From assembly GCA_902475455.1 (NCBI GenBank), contig CABRZO010000007.1, positions 1 through 28,820 on the forward strand: a DNA stretch of 28,820 bases. The letters are read 5' to 3'. The position numbers were made by a program, and so were the translations under genes. This stretch comes from an uncultured Eubacteriales bacterium (GTDB lineage Bacteria; Bacillota; Clostridia; Oscillospirales; Oscillospiraceae). Every line of letters starts with the position of its first letter. Within the stretch, counting starts at the first letter, position 1. A model generated the notes under the pieces. That model did no database searches. It saw only the letters and a list, made by a program, of their open reading frames with translations, and was not told where the DNA came from. This document shows, in pieces, positions 1 through 7,798 of the stretch.

Positions 1-2170
1 CGCCGATACTCTTAGCCCCGAAGGGGCCCTGGGGCTCATAGCTGGGGGCAAACTCCACATTTATGGGGCAGATGTCCTGGCGGGTGGGAATTTTGTATTG
101 CAGGAAGTTGCGCTCAATCAGACTGCCGTCGGGGTTGTAGCGCACCGTCTCGGTGAGGGCCATGCCGATGCCCTGGACCAGACCGCCTTCCGTCTGCACC
201 CGGGCCAAATTGATGTTCAGCGGGGTGCCGCAGTCCACCACCGCGTCGTACTCCACCAGGGTCACCTTGCCGGTCTCCGGGTCCAGGTCGATCTCCGCGG
301 CCCCCACCATGAAGGGGGGCGGGGAGTTGGGACAGGTGTGGTTCTCGGTGGCAATGATGGGCACGCCGCCGCACTCGGAGACGTTGGCCACTTCCGCCAG
401 AGTCACCGTCTCCCCGGTGGGGATGTGCTCCACCAGGGCGTCGTGATACTCCACGTCCTCCGGGCTCCAGCCCTTCTGTCGGGCGGCCTCGGCCTTGATC
501 TTGCCGATGAGAGTCTGGGCGCATTTGTAGACGGCGCCGCCGGTCAAAAAGGCGGTGGAGGAGGCGTAGGAGCCCGAGTCGTAGGGGGAGGTGTCCGTGT
601 CCACCTGGGCGGTGATCACCTGATCCACCGGCACCTCCAGGCACTCGGCGGCCACCTGGGCCAGGGTGGTGTCGCAGCCGGTGCCCATGTCCCCGGCGCC
701 GATGAGCAAGTTGATGAAGCCCTCATCGTTGACCTTCAGGGTGGCGCCGCCCACGTCAATACCGGAAATGGCGCTGCCCTGCATGGCCAGGGCCAGTCCC
801 ACCCCCCGGATGTGGCCGTTGGGCAGGGTGCGGCAGGGGTATTTTTCCTCCCAGCGGATCATCTCCTTGACCCGGGCCAGGCACTGGTCCAGGGTGCAGG
901 AGGTGTTGACCTCTCCATAATAAGAGGGCATTACCTGGCCCTGCCGGACCAGATTCTGTTCCCGGATGGCCGCCGGGTCCAGCCCCAGCTTGTGGGCCAT
1001 CTCGTCCACTGCCGACTCCACCGCATGGATGCCCTGGGTGGCACCGAAGCCCCGATAGGCTCCCGCCGGCTGCAGATTGGTGTAGACCACGTCGGCCACA
1101 AAGGAGTAGGCCTCCAGCTTACCGTAAAGGGAAATCGCTTTATGGCCTGAGAGGCCCACGGTGGTGGTGGAGTGCTCGCCGTAGGCGCCGCCGTTGGACA
1201 GGGTGTACATGGAGATGGCCCGAATATGGCCGTCCCGGTTGGCCCCCATCCGGATGCGGATCTCCATCTCGTGCCGGGGACAGCCGCAGGTGGTGGCCTC
1301 CTCCCGGGTGTAGACAATCATGGCGGGCTTGCCGGTGAGCCAGGTAACGATGGCGGGATAGGGCTCCGCCTCCACCGTCTGTTTGGCCCCGAAGCCGCCG
1401 CCAATCCGGGGTTTGATGACCCGGACCTTGCTCTTGGGAATGCCCAGGGCATTGGCGATGATGCGGCGGACGTGGAAGGCAATCTGGGTGGAGGGCACGA
1501 TATTCAGCCGTCCATAGGTGTCCAGATAGCTGTATGCCCGGAAGGTCTCCATCATGGTCTGGTTGTCGGAGGGGGTGTGATAGGTCTCGTCCAGCACCAC
1601 ATCGCAGTCCGCCAGCACCGCCTCGATGTCCCCGTCGGAGCTCTCCTCATGGCAGATCAGGTTGCGTTTCACGTCGCTGCCCTGCTCGTAGAGGATCTTC
1701 CAGTCCTCCTCCGGGTGGACCACCGAGGGGTTGTCCAGGGCGGTGCGGAAGTCCAGCACCGGCTCCAGCACCTGATAGGTCACCTTGATGAGCTTCAGGG
1801 CCTTTTCCGCCGCCTCCTCGGTCTCTGCGGCCACAATGGCCACCGGGTCTCCCACATAGCGCAGCCGCCGGTCCAGGATATAGCGGTCATAGGGCGAGCC
1901 CTCGGGGTAGCTCTGGCCCGCCTGAGTAAAGCGGTTCTGGGGCACATCCTGCCAGGTGAGGACGCACTCCACCCCGGGCACCAGCTTGGCCCGGGAGACA
2001 TCGATGGTGTCCACCAGGGCACTGGCGTGGGGGGACCGAAGCAATTTCACCACCAGGCAGTCCTTGGGGGCCAAGTCCTGGGTGTACACCGGCTGGCCGG
2101 TGACCAGGGCCTTGTAATCTTTCTTTCGGATGGGCTTGGAAACCACCCGCAGTTCACTGACAGGCTTCAT
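1..2170 (-). CDS. Molybdopterin-binding large subunit of a (probably selenium-dependent) xanthine dehydrogenase family enzyme, 3' end cut by window
   Basis: About 723 codons are open from an ATG at 2170 to the left edge. The protein carries the molybdenum hydroxylase signatures: GGGFGAK near residues 254-260 and AYRGFG near residue 371. The last codons read PFGAKSIG, and the next codon begins with G at base 1. In the family this motif continues into the catalytic glutamate (GxGE), so the window appears to stop inside that codon. The subunit holds the molybdenum cofactor and hydroxylates a purine- or nicotinate-like heterocycle; the substrate cannot be told from sequence. Its ATG overlaps the TGA of the 2Fe-2S gene (ATGA), so it is the last visible gene of the operon. 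Being downstream of selD, yqeB and yqeC makes it the likely client of the selenium cofactor. It is a single CoxL-type chain, not split like the NdhL/NdhM subunits of nicotinate dehydrogenase. Confidence 0.93.
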   Translation of the reverse strand, partial: MKPVSELRVVSKPIRKKDYKALVTGQPVYTQDLAPKDCLVVKLLRSPHASALVDTIDVSRAKLVPGVECVLTWQDVPQNRFTQAGQSYPEGSPYDRYILDRRLRYVGDPVAIVAAETEEAAEKALKLIKVTYQVLEPVLDFRTALDNPSVVHPEEDWKILYEQGSDVKRNLICHEESSDGDIEAVLADCDVVLDETYHTPSDNQTMMETFRAYSYLDTYGRLNIVPSTQIAFHVRRIIANALGIPKSKVRVIKPRIGGGFGAKQTVEAEPYPAIVTWLTGKPAMIVYTREEATTCGCPRHEMEIRIRMGANRDGHIRAISMYTLSNGGAYGEHSTTTVGLSGHKAISLYGKLEAYSFVADVVYTNLQPAGAYRGFGATQGIHAVESAVDEMAHKLGLDPAAIREQNLVRQGQVMPSYYGEVNTSCTLDQCLARVKEMIRWEEKYPCRTLPNGHIRGVGLALAMQGSAISGIDVGGATLKVNDEGFINLLIGAGDMGTGCDTTLAQVAAECLEVPVDQVITAQVDTDTSPYDSGSYASSTAFLTGGAVYKCAQTLIGKIKAEAARQKGWSPEDVEYHDALVEHIPTGETVTLAEVANVSECGGVPIIATENHTCPNSPPPFMVGAAEIDLDPETGKVTLVEYDAVVDCGTPLNINLARVQTEGGLVQGIGMALTETVRYNPDGSLIERNFLQYKIPTRQDICPINVEFAPSYEPQGPFGAKSIG

Positions 2171-2625
2171 TCCTTGTCACCTCGTTTCAGCCAGGCCTGG
2201 ATGGCCCGGAGCTGGCTGACATAGCCGGTGCAGCGGCACAGGTTGCCGGCCAGGTATGCGTTGATTTCGTCAATGGTGGGGTCTTTCAGCTCCCGCTCCA
2301 TGGCCAGCACGTTCATAATAAAGCCCGGATTGCAGAAGCCGCACTGTTCACCGCCCTGATCTGCTAAAAATCCGCCGAATTCCTCGGCCTGCTTTTGCAG
2401 CCCCTCCAGGGTGGTCACCCGATGACCCGCGGCCCGCAGAGCGGGCATATTGCAGGAGAGCACCGGGGCTTCGTCCAGCCATACTGTACACAGCCCGCAG
2501 TTGGAGGTCTCGCAGCCACGTTTCACGCTGTAACATCCCTGACTTCTGAGAAAGTCCAGCAGCACCATATCCTCGGGAATGTCGGCGCTGACGGGTTTGC
2601 CGTTGAGGGTGAGGTTCAGAATCAT
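2167..2625 (-). CDS. 2Fe-2S (ferredoxin-like) small subunit of the molybdenum hydroxylase
   Basis: A 152-residue protein, the usual size for the CoxS/XdhC-type iron-sulfur subunit. It has the plant-ferredoxin-type cluster cysteines C38, C43, C46 and C58, and the second helical-domain cluster C95, C98, C130 and C132 (QCGFC and NLCRCTGY). It carries electrons from the molybdenum centre towards the FAD subunit. I choose the ATG at 2625 over an upstream in-frame ATG at 2658. The protein then begins MILNLTLNG as in the family, and the ATG forms an ATGA overlap with the stop of the FAD gene. The same ATGA coupling occurs with the large subunit at its other end. Confidence 0.95.
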   Translation of the reverse strand: MILNLTLNGKPVSADIPEDMVLLDFLRSQGCYSVKRGCETSNCGLCTVWLDEAPVLSCNMPALRAAGHRVTTLEGLQKQAEEFGGFLADQGGEQCGFCNPGFIMNVLAMERELKDPTIDEINAYLAGNLCRCTGYVSQLRAIQAWLKRGDKE

Positions 2626-3383
2626 GCATAGTCCCCTCCTTTGAGATTTTCCAGACACCGGCCCAGCAGCACGCCGGCCAGATGGGAGCGGTATTCCCCG
2701 GAGGCCCGGGTGTTGGTGCCGTAGCCCAGGGCCAGCACCGCCCCCTGGAGTTCTTCCTCCGTGGCGGCCTGTACCAGCTCCGCCCGGGCGGGCCGGGCGC
2801 CCACGGCGGCCCGCCAGCCCTCCGGCGTCCGGGCCACCGCCATGGTCAATACCGGCAGGTCGGTCTCGGTGTTGCGGAAGCTGGTGTAGACCACATGAAG
2901 CGGGGTCTTTTTCACAACAATGTGGGTCACAATGTCATTGTCCTGCTTCTTGGCGGCAAATTCCTCCAGGGGCAGCACGCCCCCCTGGGCCAGCTCCACC
3001 TGGGTATCCAGGGCCAGGAAACAGGTCAGCACATCGGAGAAGCCATAGCGCCCCCAGAAGGTGCCCCCCACCGTGGCGCAGTTGCGGAACTGTACCCCCA
3101 CGATGTGGCGGACACAGTCCCGGACTGCCCCGCCGGTGTAAGCATTCAGCCCCGGGTGGAGCTCCAGCTGCCGCAGAGTGACCATGGCGCCGATCCGGAA
3201 GTCCTCATCGGTCTCCTCAATCTGATCCAGCCCCAGTTTCCCCAGGTCAATGGCGTTGTTCCACTGGCGGGAGCCCATCTTGAGCCAGCCGGTGCCTCCC
3301 AACACGCAGTTGGCCCGGCCCTGGTTCAGTTTTAAGGCCTCCTCCAGGGTGTCCGGTTGGCAAAAGTGTTTGTATTTCAACAT
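2622..3383 (-). CDS. FAD-binding medium subunit of the molybdenum hydroxylase
   Basis: A 253-residue CoxM/XdhB-type flavoprotein, somewhat shorter than the usual 280-300. FAD-pyrophosphate motifs are recognisable but diverged: LGGTGWLK near residue 28 stands where AGGTDLL is usual, and ATVGGTFWGRYGFSD near residue 105 where TIGGN...SDA is usual. The family passes electrons from the 2Fe-2S clusters to an external acceptor. The start ATG overlaps the end of the XdhC-like gene by 7 nt, and the stop overlaps the 2Fe-2S gene by 4 nt. The diverged FAD loops could mean weakened or altered flavin binding, but this cannot be judged by eye. Confidence 0.9.
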   Translation of the reverse strand: MLKYKHFCQPDTLEEALKLNQGRANCVLGGTGWLKMGSRQWNNAIDLGKLGLDQIEETDEDFRIGAMVTLRQLELHPGLNAYTGGAVRDCVRHIVGVQFRNCATVGGTFWGRYGFSDVLTCFLALDTQVELAQGGVLPLEEFAAKKQDNDIVTHIVVKKTPLHVVYTSFRNTETDLPVLTMAVARTPEGWRAAVGARPARAELVQAATEEELQGAVLALGYGTNTRASGEYRSHLAGVLLGRCLENLKGGDYA

Positions 3384-4327
3384 GTGAAGTCATCCTCCTT
3401 TACGGAAATGATGAGATATTGTACTATTCCGCCGCAAATGCTGTCGGCGGAACCGTCCATACGATAGGTAAACAGGCCGGGTTTTCCGGTATTCAGAACC
3501 TCCAGCCCTTTTTGGATGGCGTCGGCCTCGCTGGGGCCGCCGCCGATGGTGCCCCGGATGGAGCCGTCTCCAAAGACCAGCATCCGGGCCCCGGGGCTTC
3601 TGGGGGTGCTGCCCTGGCAGTCCACCAGGGTGACCATGGCGTAGGGGAACTGATCCAGTCCCAGGATAAAGTCCGGCTCCAAAGGTGCCTGAAGGCCCAA
3701 GGCCTGGCGGCATTGGATCAGCTCCGCCACCACCGACACGGCAATCTCCGCCGGAGTCTCCGCCCCGATAGCCAGCCCGATGGGGCTGTGGACGCTGTCG
3801 ATCAGCGCCCGGGAGAAACCCTCCTGCTCCAGCCTCTGCCGGGTGGCGGCCACCTTCTTGCGGCTGCCCATCATCCCCACATAGCTGTGGGGCAGTTTCA
3901 AAACCCGGCTGAGACAGGTCCAATCCTCCTGGTGTCCCCGAGTCATGATGGCGTAGAAGGTGTTGGTGCCAAACCGGCCTTGCTGCAATAGCTGGTCAAA
4001 CCCTCCACAGCGCAGGTCGGTGTCCGGTGGAAAATTTCCCTCCGAGAGCACTTCCGGCCGGTTCTCCAGCACGGTGACTTCAAACCCCACAGCCTGGGCC
4101 GCCGGGGCCAAGGCCTGGGATACATGGCCGCCCCCGCAGATCACCAGACGCACCGGGGCCGACAAGATTTGTTCGAAGTTGCGGCCCGTGGGCAGGTCCC
4201 CGAAACTTCCGCCGGTCCAGCTCAGCAGTTCCCGGCCCAGGCTGTCCGGCTCCAGGGAGCTCTCCAGCCGGGGATTTTCGCCGACCAGCAGGAGTTGTTG
4301 GAGTTTTTGATACAGTTCAACTCTCAC
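3377..4327 (-). CDS. xdhC: XdhC/CoxI family molybdenum hydroxylase maturation protein, Rossmann domain first
   Basis: XdhC-type chaperones bind the molybdenum cofactor and help sulfurate or otherwise mature it before insertion into the hydroxylase. Here a Rossmann domain (LVICGGGHVSQ near residue 62, then GMMGSRKK and SPIGLAIGAETPAEIAVS) precedes the CoxI-type domain (GSTPRSPGARM near 240, GTIGGG, and CGG near 300). This is the reverse of the order in classical XdhC. The start is taken as a GTG at 4327, preceded by GGAGG with a 7-nt spacer. An earlier in-frame ATG at 4372 lies deep inside yqeB without a ribosome site. With the GTG start the protein is 316 residues and overlaps yqeB by 11 nt. 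The role is inferred from family and position between yqeB and the hydroxylase subunits. Confidence 0.88.
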   Translation of the reverse strand: MRVELYQKLQQLLLVGENPRLESSLEPDSLGRELLSWTGGSFGDLPTGRNFEQILSAPVRLVICGGGHVSQALAPAAQAVGFEVTVLENRPEVLSEGNFPPDTDLRCGGFDQLLQQGRFGTNTFYAIMTRGHQEDWTCLSRVLKLPHSYVGMMGSRKKVAATRQRLEQEGFSRALIDSVHSPIGLAIGAETPAEIAVSVVAELIQCRQALGLQAPLEPDFILGLDQFPYAMVTLVDCQGSTPRSPGARMLVFGDGSIRGTIGGGPSEADAIQKGLEVLNTGKPGLFTYRMDGSADSICGGIVQYLIISVKEDDFTC

Positions 4328-5114
4328 GCTCCCACCTCCAATGGCAGACCGCCTCCAACACGCCGCCGCCAATGGCCAGGGCCTTGTCGGAGATGGTAAA
4401 GCAGTTTTCCCTCACACACCGGGCGTCCACGTCCCCGGCCTTGAAACCGGCGGCGGGCACCCGGGTGCCCCGGGGCAGAATCCCTCGGAGGCATCCGGCG
4501 ATGGCGCTGACCACCGGCTGTCCATCCACCAGAGCCACGGTTTCCCCGGCCTCCACCCGATCCCCAATGGACCGCAGCGGCTCGAAGGTGCCAGGGCAGG
4601 GGGTCCGGAGCACCCGTTCCACGGTGTAGCCCCCCACATTGCCGGGAATCCCGGTGTTGGGCAGGGCGCTGCCCTCATAGATGCAGCGGCCCAGAGTGTG
4701 GCCCCGCATGGTCTCGATGACACAGTGGCAGTCCTCCCCGGCGGTAAACCCGGGGCCCACCCCGATCACTAGGTGGGCGTCAGTGATGCGGGTGCCCAGA
4801 TTGCGCTTGGCCAGAATGGCGTCCACCACCACGTCGGGTTTCAGCCATTCCACCGCCCGGCCCGCCGGGTCCGGCAATATCGGGATTTTTCCCGCCGCCA
4901 GGGCCCCGAAAGCTTGCTCCGGGCTGTCGCAGCGGCAGGCGGCAAGCCCTTCCACTTCACAGCACCCTGTCCACATGGCCTGGCAGAAGGCCGCCTTCCA
5001 GCGCACCGCCGTGGGCTGTTCCAGGTCGGTCATGGCCACCTGGAAGCCGCTGCGGCGCAACCGCCAGCCGATGCCGGAGGCGATGTCTCCGGCCCCCCGA
5101 ATCAAGATCAGCAC
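4317..5114 (-). CDS. yqeB: YqeB/EF2563-family selenium-dependent molybdenum hydroxylase system protein
   Basis: The 265-residue protein opens with a Rossmann-like glycine motif (LIRGAGDIASGIGWRL) and contains the conserved stretch GVGPGFTAGEDCHCVIET. Its C-terminal part looks like a lipoyl/biotinyl-type beta-barrel (IGDRVEAGETVALVDG). The family was defined by its co-occurrence with orphan SelD and selenium-dependent molybdenum hydroxylases. Its biochemical step is not established, and a role in making or inserting the selenium-containing cofactor is inferred. The start is a GTG at 5114 with AAGGAGGAG upstream, inside a 7-nt overlap with the end of yqeC. Confidence 0.92.
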   Translation of the reverse strand: MLILIRGAGDIASGIGWRLRRSGFQVAMTDLEQPTAVRWKAAFCQAMWTGCCEVEGLAACRCDSPEQAFGALAAGKIPILPDPAGRAVEWLKPDVVVDAILAKRNLGTRITDAHLVIGVGPGFTAGEDCHCVIETMRGHTLGRCIYEGSALPNTGIPGNVGGYTVERVLRTPCPGTFEPLRSIGDRVEAGETVALVDGQPVVSAIAGCLRGILPRGTRVPAAGFKAGDVDARCVRENCFTISDKALAIGGGVLEAVCHWRWERES

Positions 5115-5797
5115 AGCGTCTCCTCCTTCAAACGGGTCACATGGGCAAAAACGCCCTGTTCTTTCAGTATATCCACAATCCGGCCCCCTCTGTCCTCCAG
5201 GGCCCGGGCATCCCCCTGGTTGAGTACCACCAGGGCTCGGCCCTCATAGCGGGCCGCCTCCAGCCCCCGCAGCAGCAGGGTAGCCATCAGCTCCTCGGTG
5301 ACCGGGGTTTCCGGGGCCAGCCCCGCCTCCCGCCAGCCGTGGAGCACCTCCCCCACCGGCCGGTCCAGGGCAGTCAGTCCCGCCAGTTCCACCAACAGCC
5401 CGGTCTCCCCGGGCACCACCGGTTCATGGGACCGGTGGTATTTCAGGGGCAGCCCCCGACTGCCGTCGGCCTCCACCAGAATGTGGTCCGCCTCCAGCCG
5501 TGGGTACCAGTGCTGGGGAATTCCCGTCAGCTTGCGTCCCGAGAGGTCCGGATAGCCCGCCAGCAGCGGTCCATTTTGTCCGGCCAATCCTTGGTTCAGT
5601 TCCTCCGGGGTAGCCGGAGAAAAGACCTGGGATTCGCAACCCAGGTGGGTGGTGGTGGTGAGCACCACTTGTTTCCCCTGTCGGGCCAGCATATCCCCCA
5701 GGGCGTGGAGCAGGGTGGTCTTTCCGCCTGCCCCTATCAGGGCCACCACCCGGGGCAGGTCCTGCCCCAGGATTTCCAGCAATTTTGCCCGATTCAT
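5108..5797 (-). CDS. yqeC: YqeC-family selenium cofactor biosynthesis protein (P-loop)
   Basis: This 229-residue protein has a clear Walker A loop, GAGGKTT, at residues 22-28 and the family's LVEADGSRGLPLK segment in the middle. YqeC is one of the marker families of the selenium-dependent molybdenum hydroxylase trait. It is presumed to be an NTP-using enzyme or chaperone in selenium cofactor formation; the reaction is unknown. Its ATG overlaps the TGA of the DUF3343 gene (ATGA), and its end overlaps the GTG of yqeB, which points to translational coupling through the cluster. Confidence 0.93.
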   Translation of the reverse strand: MNRAKLLEILGQDLPRVVALIGAGGKTTLLHALGDMLARQGKQVVLTTTTHLGCESQVFSPATPEELNQGLAGQNGPLLAGYPDLSGRKLTGIPQHWYPRLEADHILVEADGSRGLPLKYHRSHEPVVPGETGLLVELAGLTALDRPVGEVLHGWREAGLAPETPVTEELMATLLLRGLEAARYEGRALVVLNQGDARALEDRGGRIVDILKEQGVFAHVTRLKEETLC

Positions 5798-6030
5798 AGG
5801 GGCAAAACCAACAATTCACTATATTGTAAAGTATTTTCCTTTAACATCTGTTCCACCACACTCCGGGCCTCCACCGGAGCCATCCAGGCCAGCCCGCAGT
5901 CGGCGGTGACCACCGTGGGGGTGGGGATGAGCCGCCCCGGAGTCCCCAAAGCTTTAGCTCGGCGCTCCATGGCCATGGCGGCGGCGGTGGTGGGAAAGGT
6001 GACAATCAGTTTTTCCTCTGTTTGACGCAT
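5794..6030 (-). CDS. DUF3343 small protein, putative selenium/sulfur carrier
   Basis: A 78-residue protein of the DUF3343 type, recognised by its size, its N-terminal LIVTFPTTAAAMAMERRAK stretch and a single cysteine in TADCGLAW near residue 45. Such proteins sit beside YedF, cysteine desulfurases and SelD in many Firmicutes and are annotated as putative Se/S carriers. The carrier function is inferred, not proven. It begins 3 nt after the aminotransferase stop and its own stop overlaps yqeC. The cysteine could hold a persulfide or selenopersulfide, which fits its place between the desulfurase and YqeC. Confidence 0.87.
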   Translation of the reverse strand: MRQTEEKLIVTFPTTAAAMAMERRAKALGTPGRLIPTPTVVTADCGLAWMAPVEARSVVEQMLKENTLQYSELLVLPL

Positions 6031-6033
6031 AAA

Positions 6034-7170
6034 TTACTCCGTGGCCAGGGTGTGCACAGCCTGTATCCCCCGGTCAATTTCCTCGGGGGTGTTGAAATGG
6101 GAGAAGGAGAACCGGATTGCCCCCTGCTTCTCTGTCCCCAGGGCCCGGTGGGCCAGGGGGGCGCAGTGGAGTCCAGCCCGGGTGGCGATGCCGAAACGCT
6201 GGGAGAGCTGATCCGCCACGGCGGCGGAATCCCAGTCCCCCAGATTCAGGCTGACGATGGGGCAGCGCTCCCAGTCGGTAAAGTCGCCATAGACGGTCAC
6301 GCCCGGAATCTCCCGGACCCCTTCATAGAACCGGCGGGCCAGCTCCTGCTCCCGGCGGCGCAGGGTGTCCGCCCCCTGTTCCTCCAGCCAGTCCAGAGCC
6401 GCCCCCAGTCCGGCGATGCCGGTACTGTTCAGGGTCCCCGCCTCCATCCGGGTGGGGTACTCCCGGGGCTGGGTTTTCAGGGCGGACTGGACGCCGGTGC
6501 CCCCCACCCGGCCGGGCCGCAGCTCCACTCCGGGCGCCACCAGCAGCGCCCCGATTCCCTGGGGGCCCATGAGGCTCTTATGTCCGGTGAGACAGAGCAG
6601 TGAGATATGCTGCTGCTCCATCTGGATGGGAAACAGTCCCCCAGTCTGGGCAGCGTCCACGACAAAGGCTATGCCCTTTTCCTGGCAGAACTCACCTAGC
6701 GCCGTCAGGTCGTTGAGGTTGCCGGTGACGTTGGAACCGTGGGCGCAGACCAGGGCCCGGGTGTTGGATCGCAGAGCAGACTCCAGCCCGGACCAGTCCA
6801 CCCGGCCCATAGCATCCGCCGGCAGGATGGTGAGCTCCACCCCCTGCTCCCGGAGCAGATAGAGGGGCCGCAGCACCGAGTTATGCTCCATGGCGGTGGT
6901 AATCACATGATCCCCGGGGTTCAACAGCCCCCGCAGAGCCAGATTGAGGCTGTCGGTGGCGTTGCCGGTAAAGCACACCCGTTCCGGCGCACTGAGGCCA
7001 AACCACTGAGCCAGATGACAGCGTACATCATAGTCAAAGCGCAGGCTGTCCAGGGCAGGGCTGTAAGCCCCCCGGCCACTGTTGCCGGCTCTCAACACCG
7101 CCTGATAGCAGGCCCAGGCCACCGCCTGGGGCTTGGGCAGGCTGGTGGCGGCCTGATCGAAGTAAATCAC
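6034..7170 (-). CDS. Class V aminotransferase / cysteine desulfurase-like enzyme of the selenium cluster
   Basis: This 378-residue PLP enzyme has the class V fold signatures: AMEHNS near residue 95, VVDAAQTGG near 175, the PLP lysine at residue 198 in TGHKSLMGP, and the catalytic cysteine C336 in GLHCAPL. The family (the EF2568-like cysteine desulfurases) mobilises sulfur from cysteine or selenium from selenocysteine. The company of YedF, DUF3343 and SelD suggests selenium delivery for selenophosphate or the selenium cofactor, which is an inference. The start is a GTG at 7170 forming a GTGA overlap with the stop of yedF; MIYFDQAATS is the normal N-terminus of the family. Confidence 0.93.
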   Translation of the reverse strand: MIYFDQAATSLPKPQAVAWACYQAVLRAGNSGRGAYSPALDSLRFDYDVRCHLAQWFGLSAPERVCFTGNATDSLNLALRGLLNPGDHVITTAMEHNSVLRPLYLLREQGVELTILPADAMGRVDWSGLESALRSNTRALVCAHGSNVTGNLNDLTALGEFCQEKGIAFVVDAAQTGGLFPIQMEQQHISLLCLTGHKSLMGPQGIGALLVAPGVELRPGRVGGTGVQSALKTQPREYPTRMEAGTLNSTGIAGLGAALDWLEEQGADTLRRREQELARRFYEGVREIPGVTVYGDFTDWERCPIVSLNLGDWDSAAVADQLSQRFGIATRAGLHCAPLAHRALGTEKQGAIRFSFSHFNTPEEIDRGIQAVHTLATE

Positions 7171-7781
7171 GGCCGGATCACCAGATCGGCCTTCATCTGC
7201 CGCTCCACAATGTCATACATGTTGGTGACGCTGCCCACCACCAGCTGGTCCTTCAGGCCATAAAAGTCCAGGCAGGTGCCGCAGGTCAGGATCTCTACTC
7301 CCCGATCCTGGAGGGTTTTCAGATCCTCCAGGGAATCGGAGCCCTGGCAGGTCAGGTGGGCGCCGCCGTTATAGAACAGCACGGTGGCGGGCAGCTCCTC
7401 CTGCATGGTCAGCGCGAACAGGAATCCCTTCACCAGGGCCCGGCCCAGCTCGTCATTGCCCTCCCCCATGTGGTCGGCGCTGACCACCGCCACGATGCGC
7501 CGCTGTTCCGGCAGGGGCTTGCAGCGGCATTTTTCGGGATTTTCGTTGGTATCTTCGTCTCCCACCGTCATCAGCACCCGGTAGCAGTCCTCGGACTGCT
7601 TCTCGCTGCTGACCTGATAGCCTTTTTGGTCCGCCATCTTGGTCAGGTTCTGGACGGCGATCTCGTTGTCCACCAGGGTTTCCACGGTGCCCGCTCCCTG
7701 GAGAGACTGGAGGGCCTGCTTGGTCTTGACTACCGGGATGGGGCAGGCATCGCCCCGGGCATCTACTTGAATGGTTGCCAT
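7167..7781 (-). CDS. yedF: YedF, sulfurtransferase-like selenium metabolism protein
   Basis: A 204-residue two-domain protein. Residues 1-70 are TusA-like, with the CPIP motif at C13-P16. The rest is a DsrE-like domain ending with CGTC (C167 and C170). This architecture is the selenium-associated YedF family, found next to selD. It probably relays selenium or sulfur between the desulfurase and SelD or the cofactor machinery; the exact chemistry is unproven. AAGGAG lies about 12 nt before the ATG, 17 nt after the selD stop. Cys-rich positions also occur in the linker (KCRCKP near residue 85). Confidence 0.94.
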   Translation of the reverse strand: MATIQVDARGDACPIPVVKTKQALQSLQGAGTVETLVDNEIAVQNLTKMADQKGYQVSSEKQSEDCYRVLMTVGDEDTNENPEKCRCKPLPEQRRIVAVVSADHMGEGNDELGRALVKGFLFALTMQEELPATVLFYNGGAHLTCQGSDSLEDLKTLQDRGVEILTCGTCLDFYGLKDQLVVGSVTNMYDIVERQMKADLVIRP

Positions 7782-7798
7782 AGTAGTTCTAGTCTCCT

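Noticed and set aside
98..2224. Two long plus-strand open frames of 350 codons each
   Set aside because: They lie antisense to the large subunit, are rich in Gly/His/Val low-information text, and have no ribosome sites. High GC makes antisense frames long.
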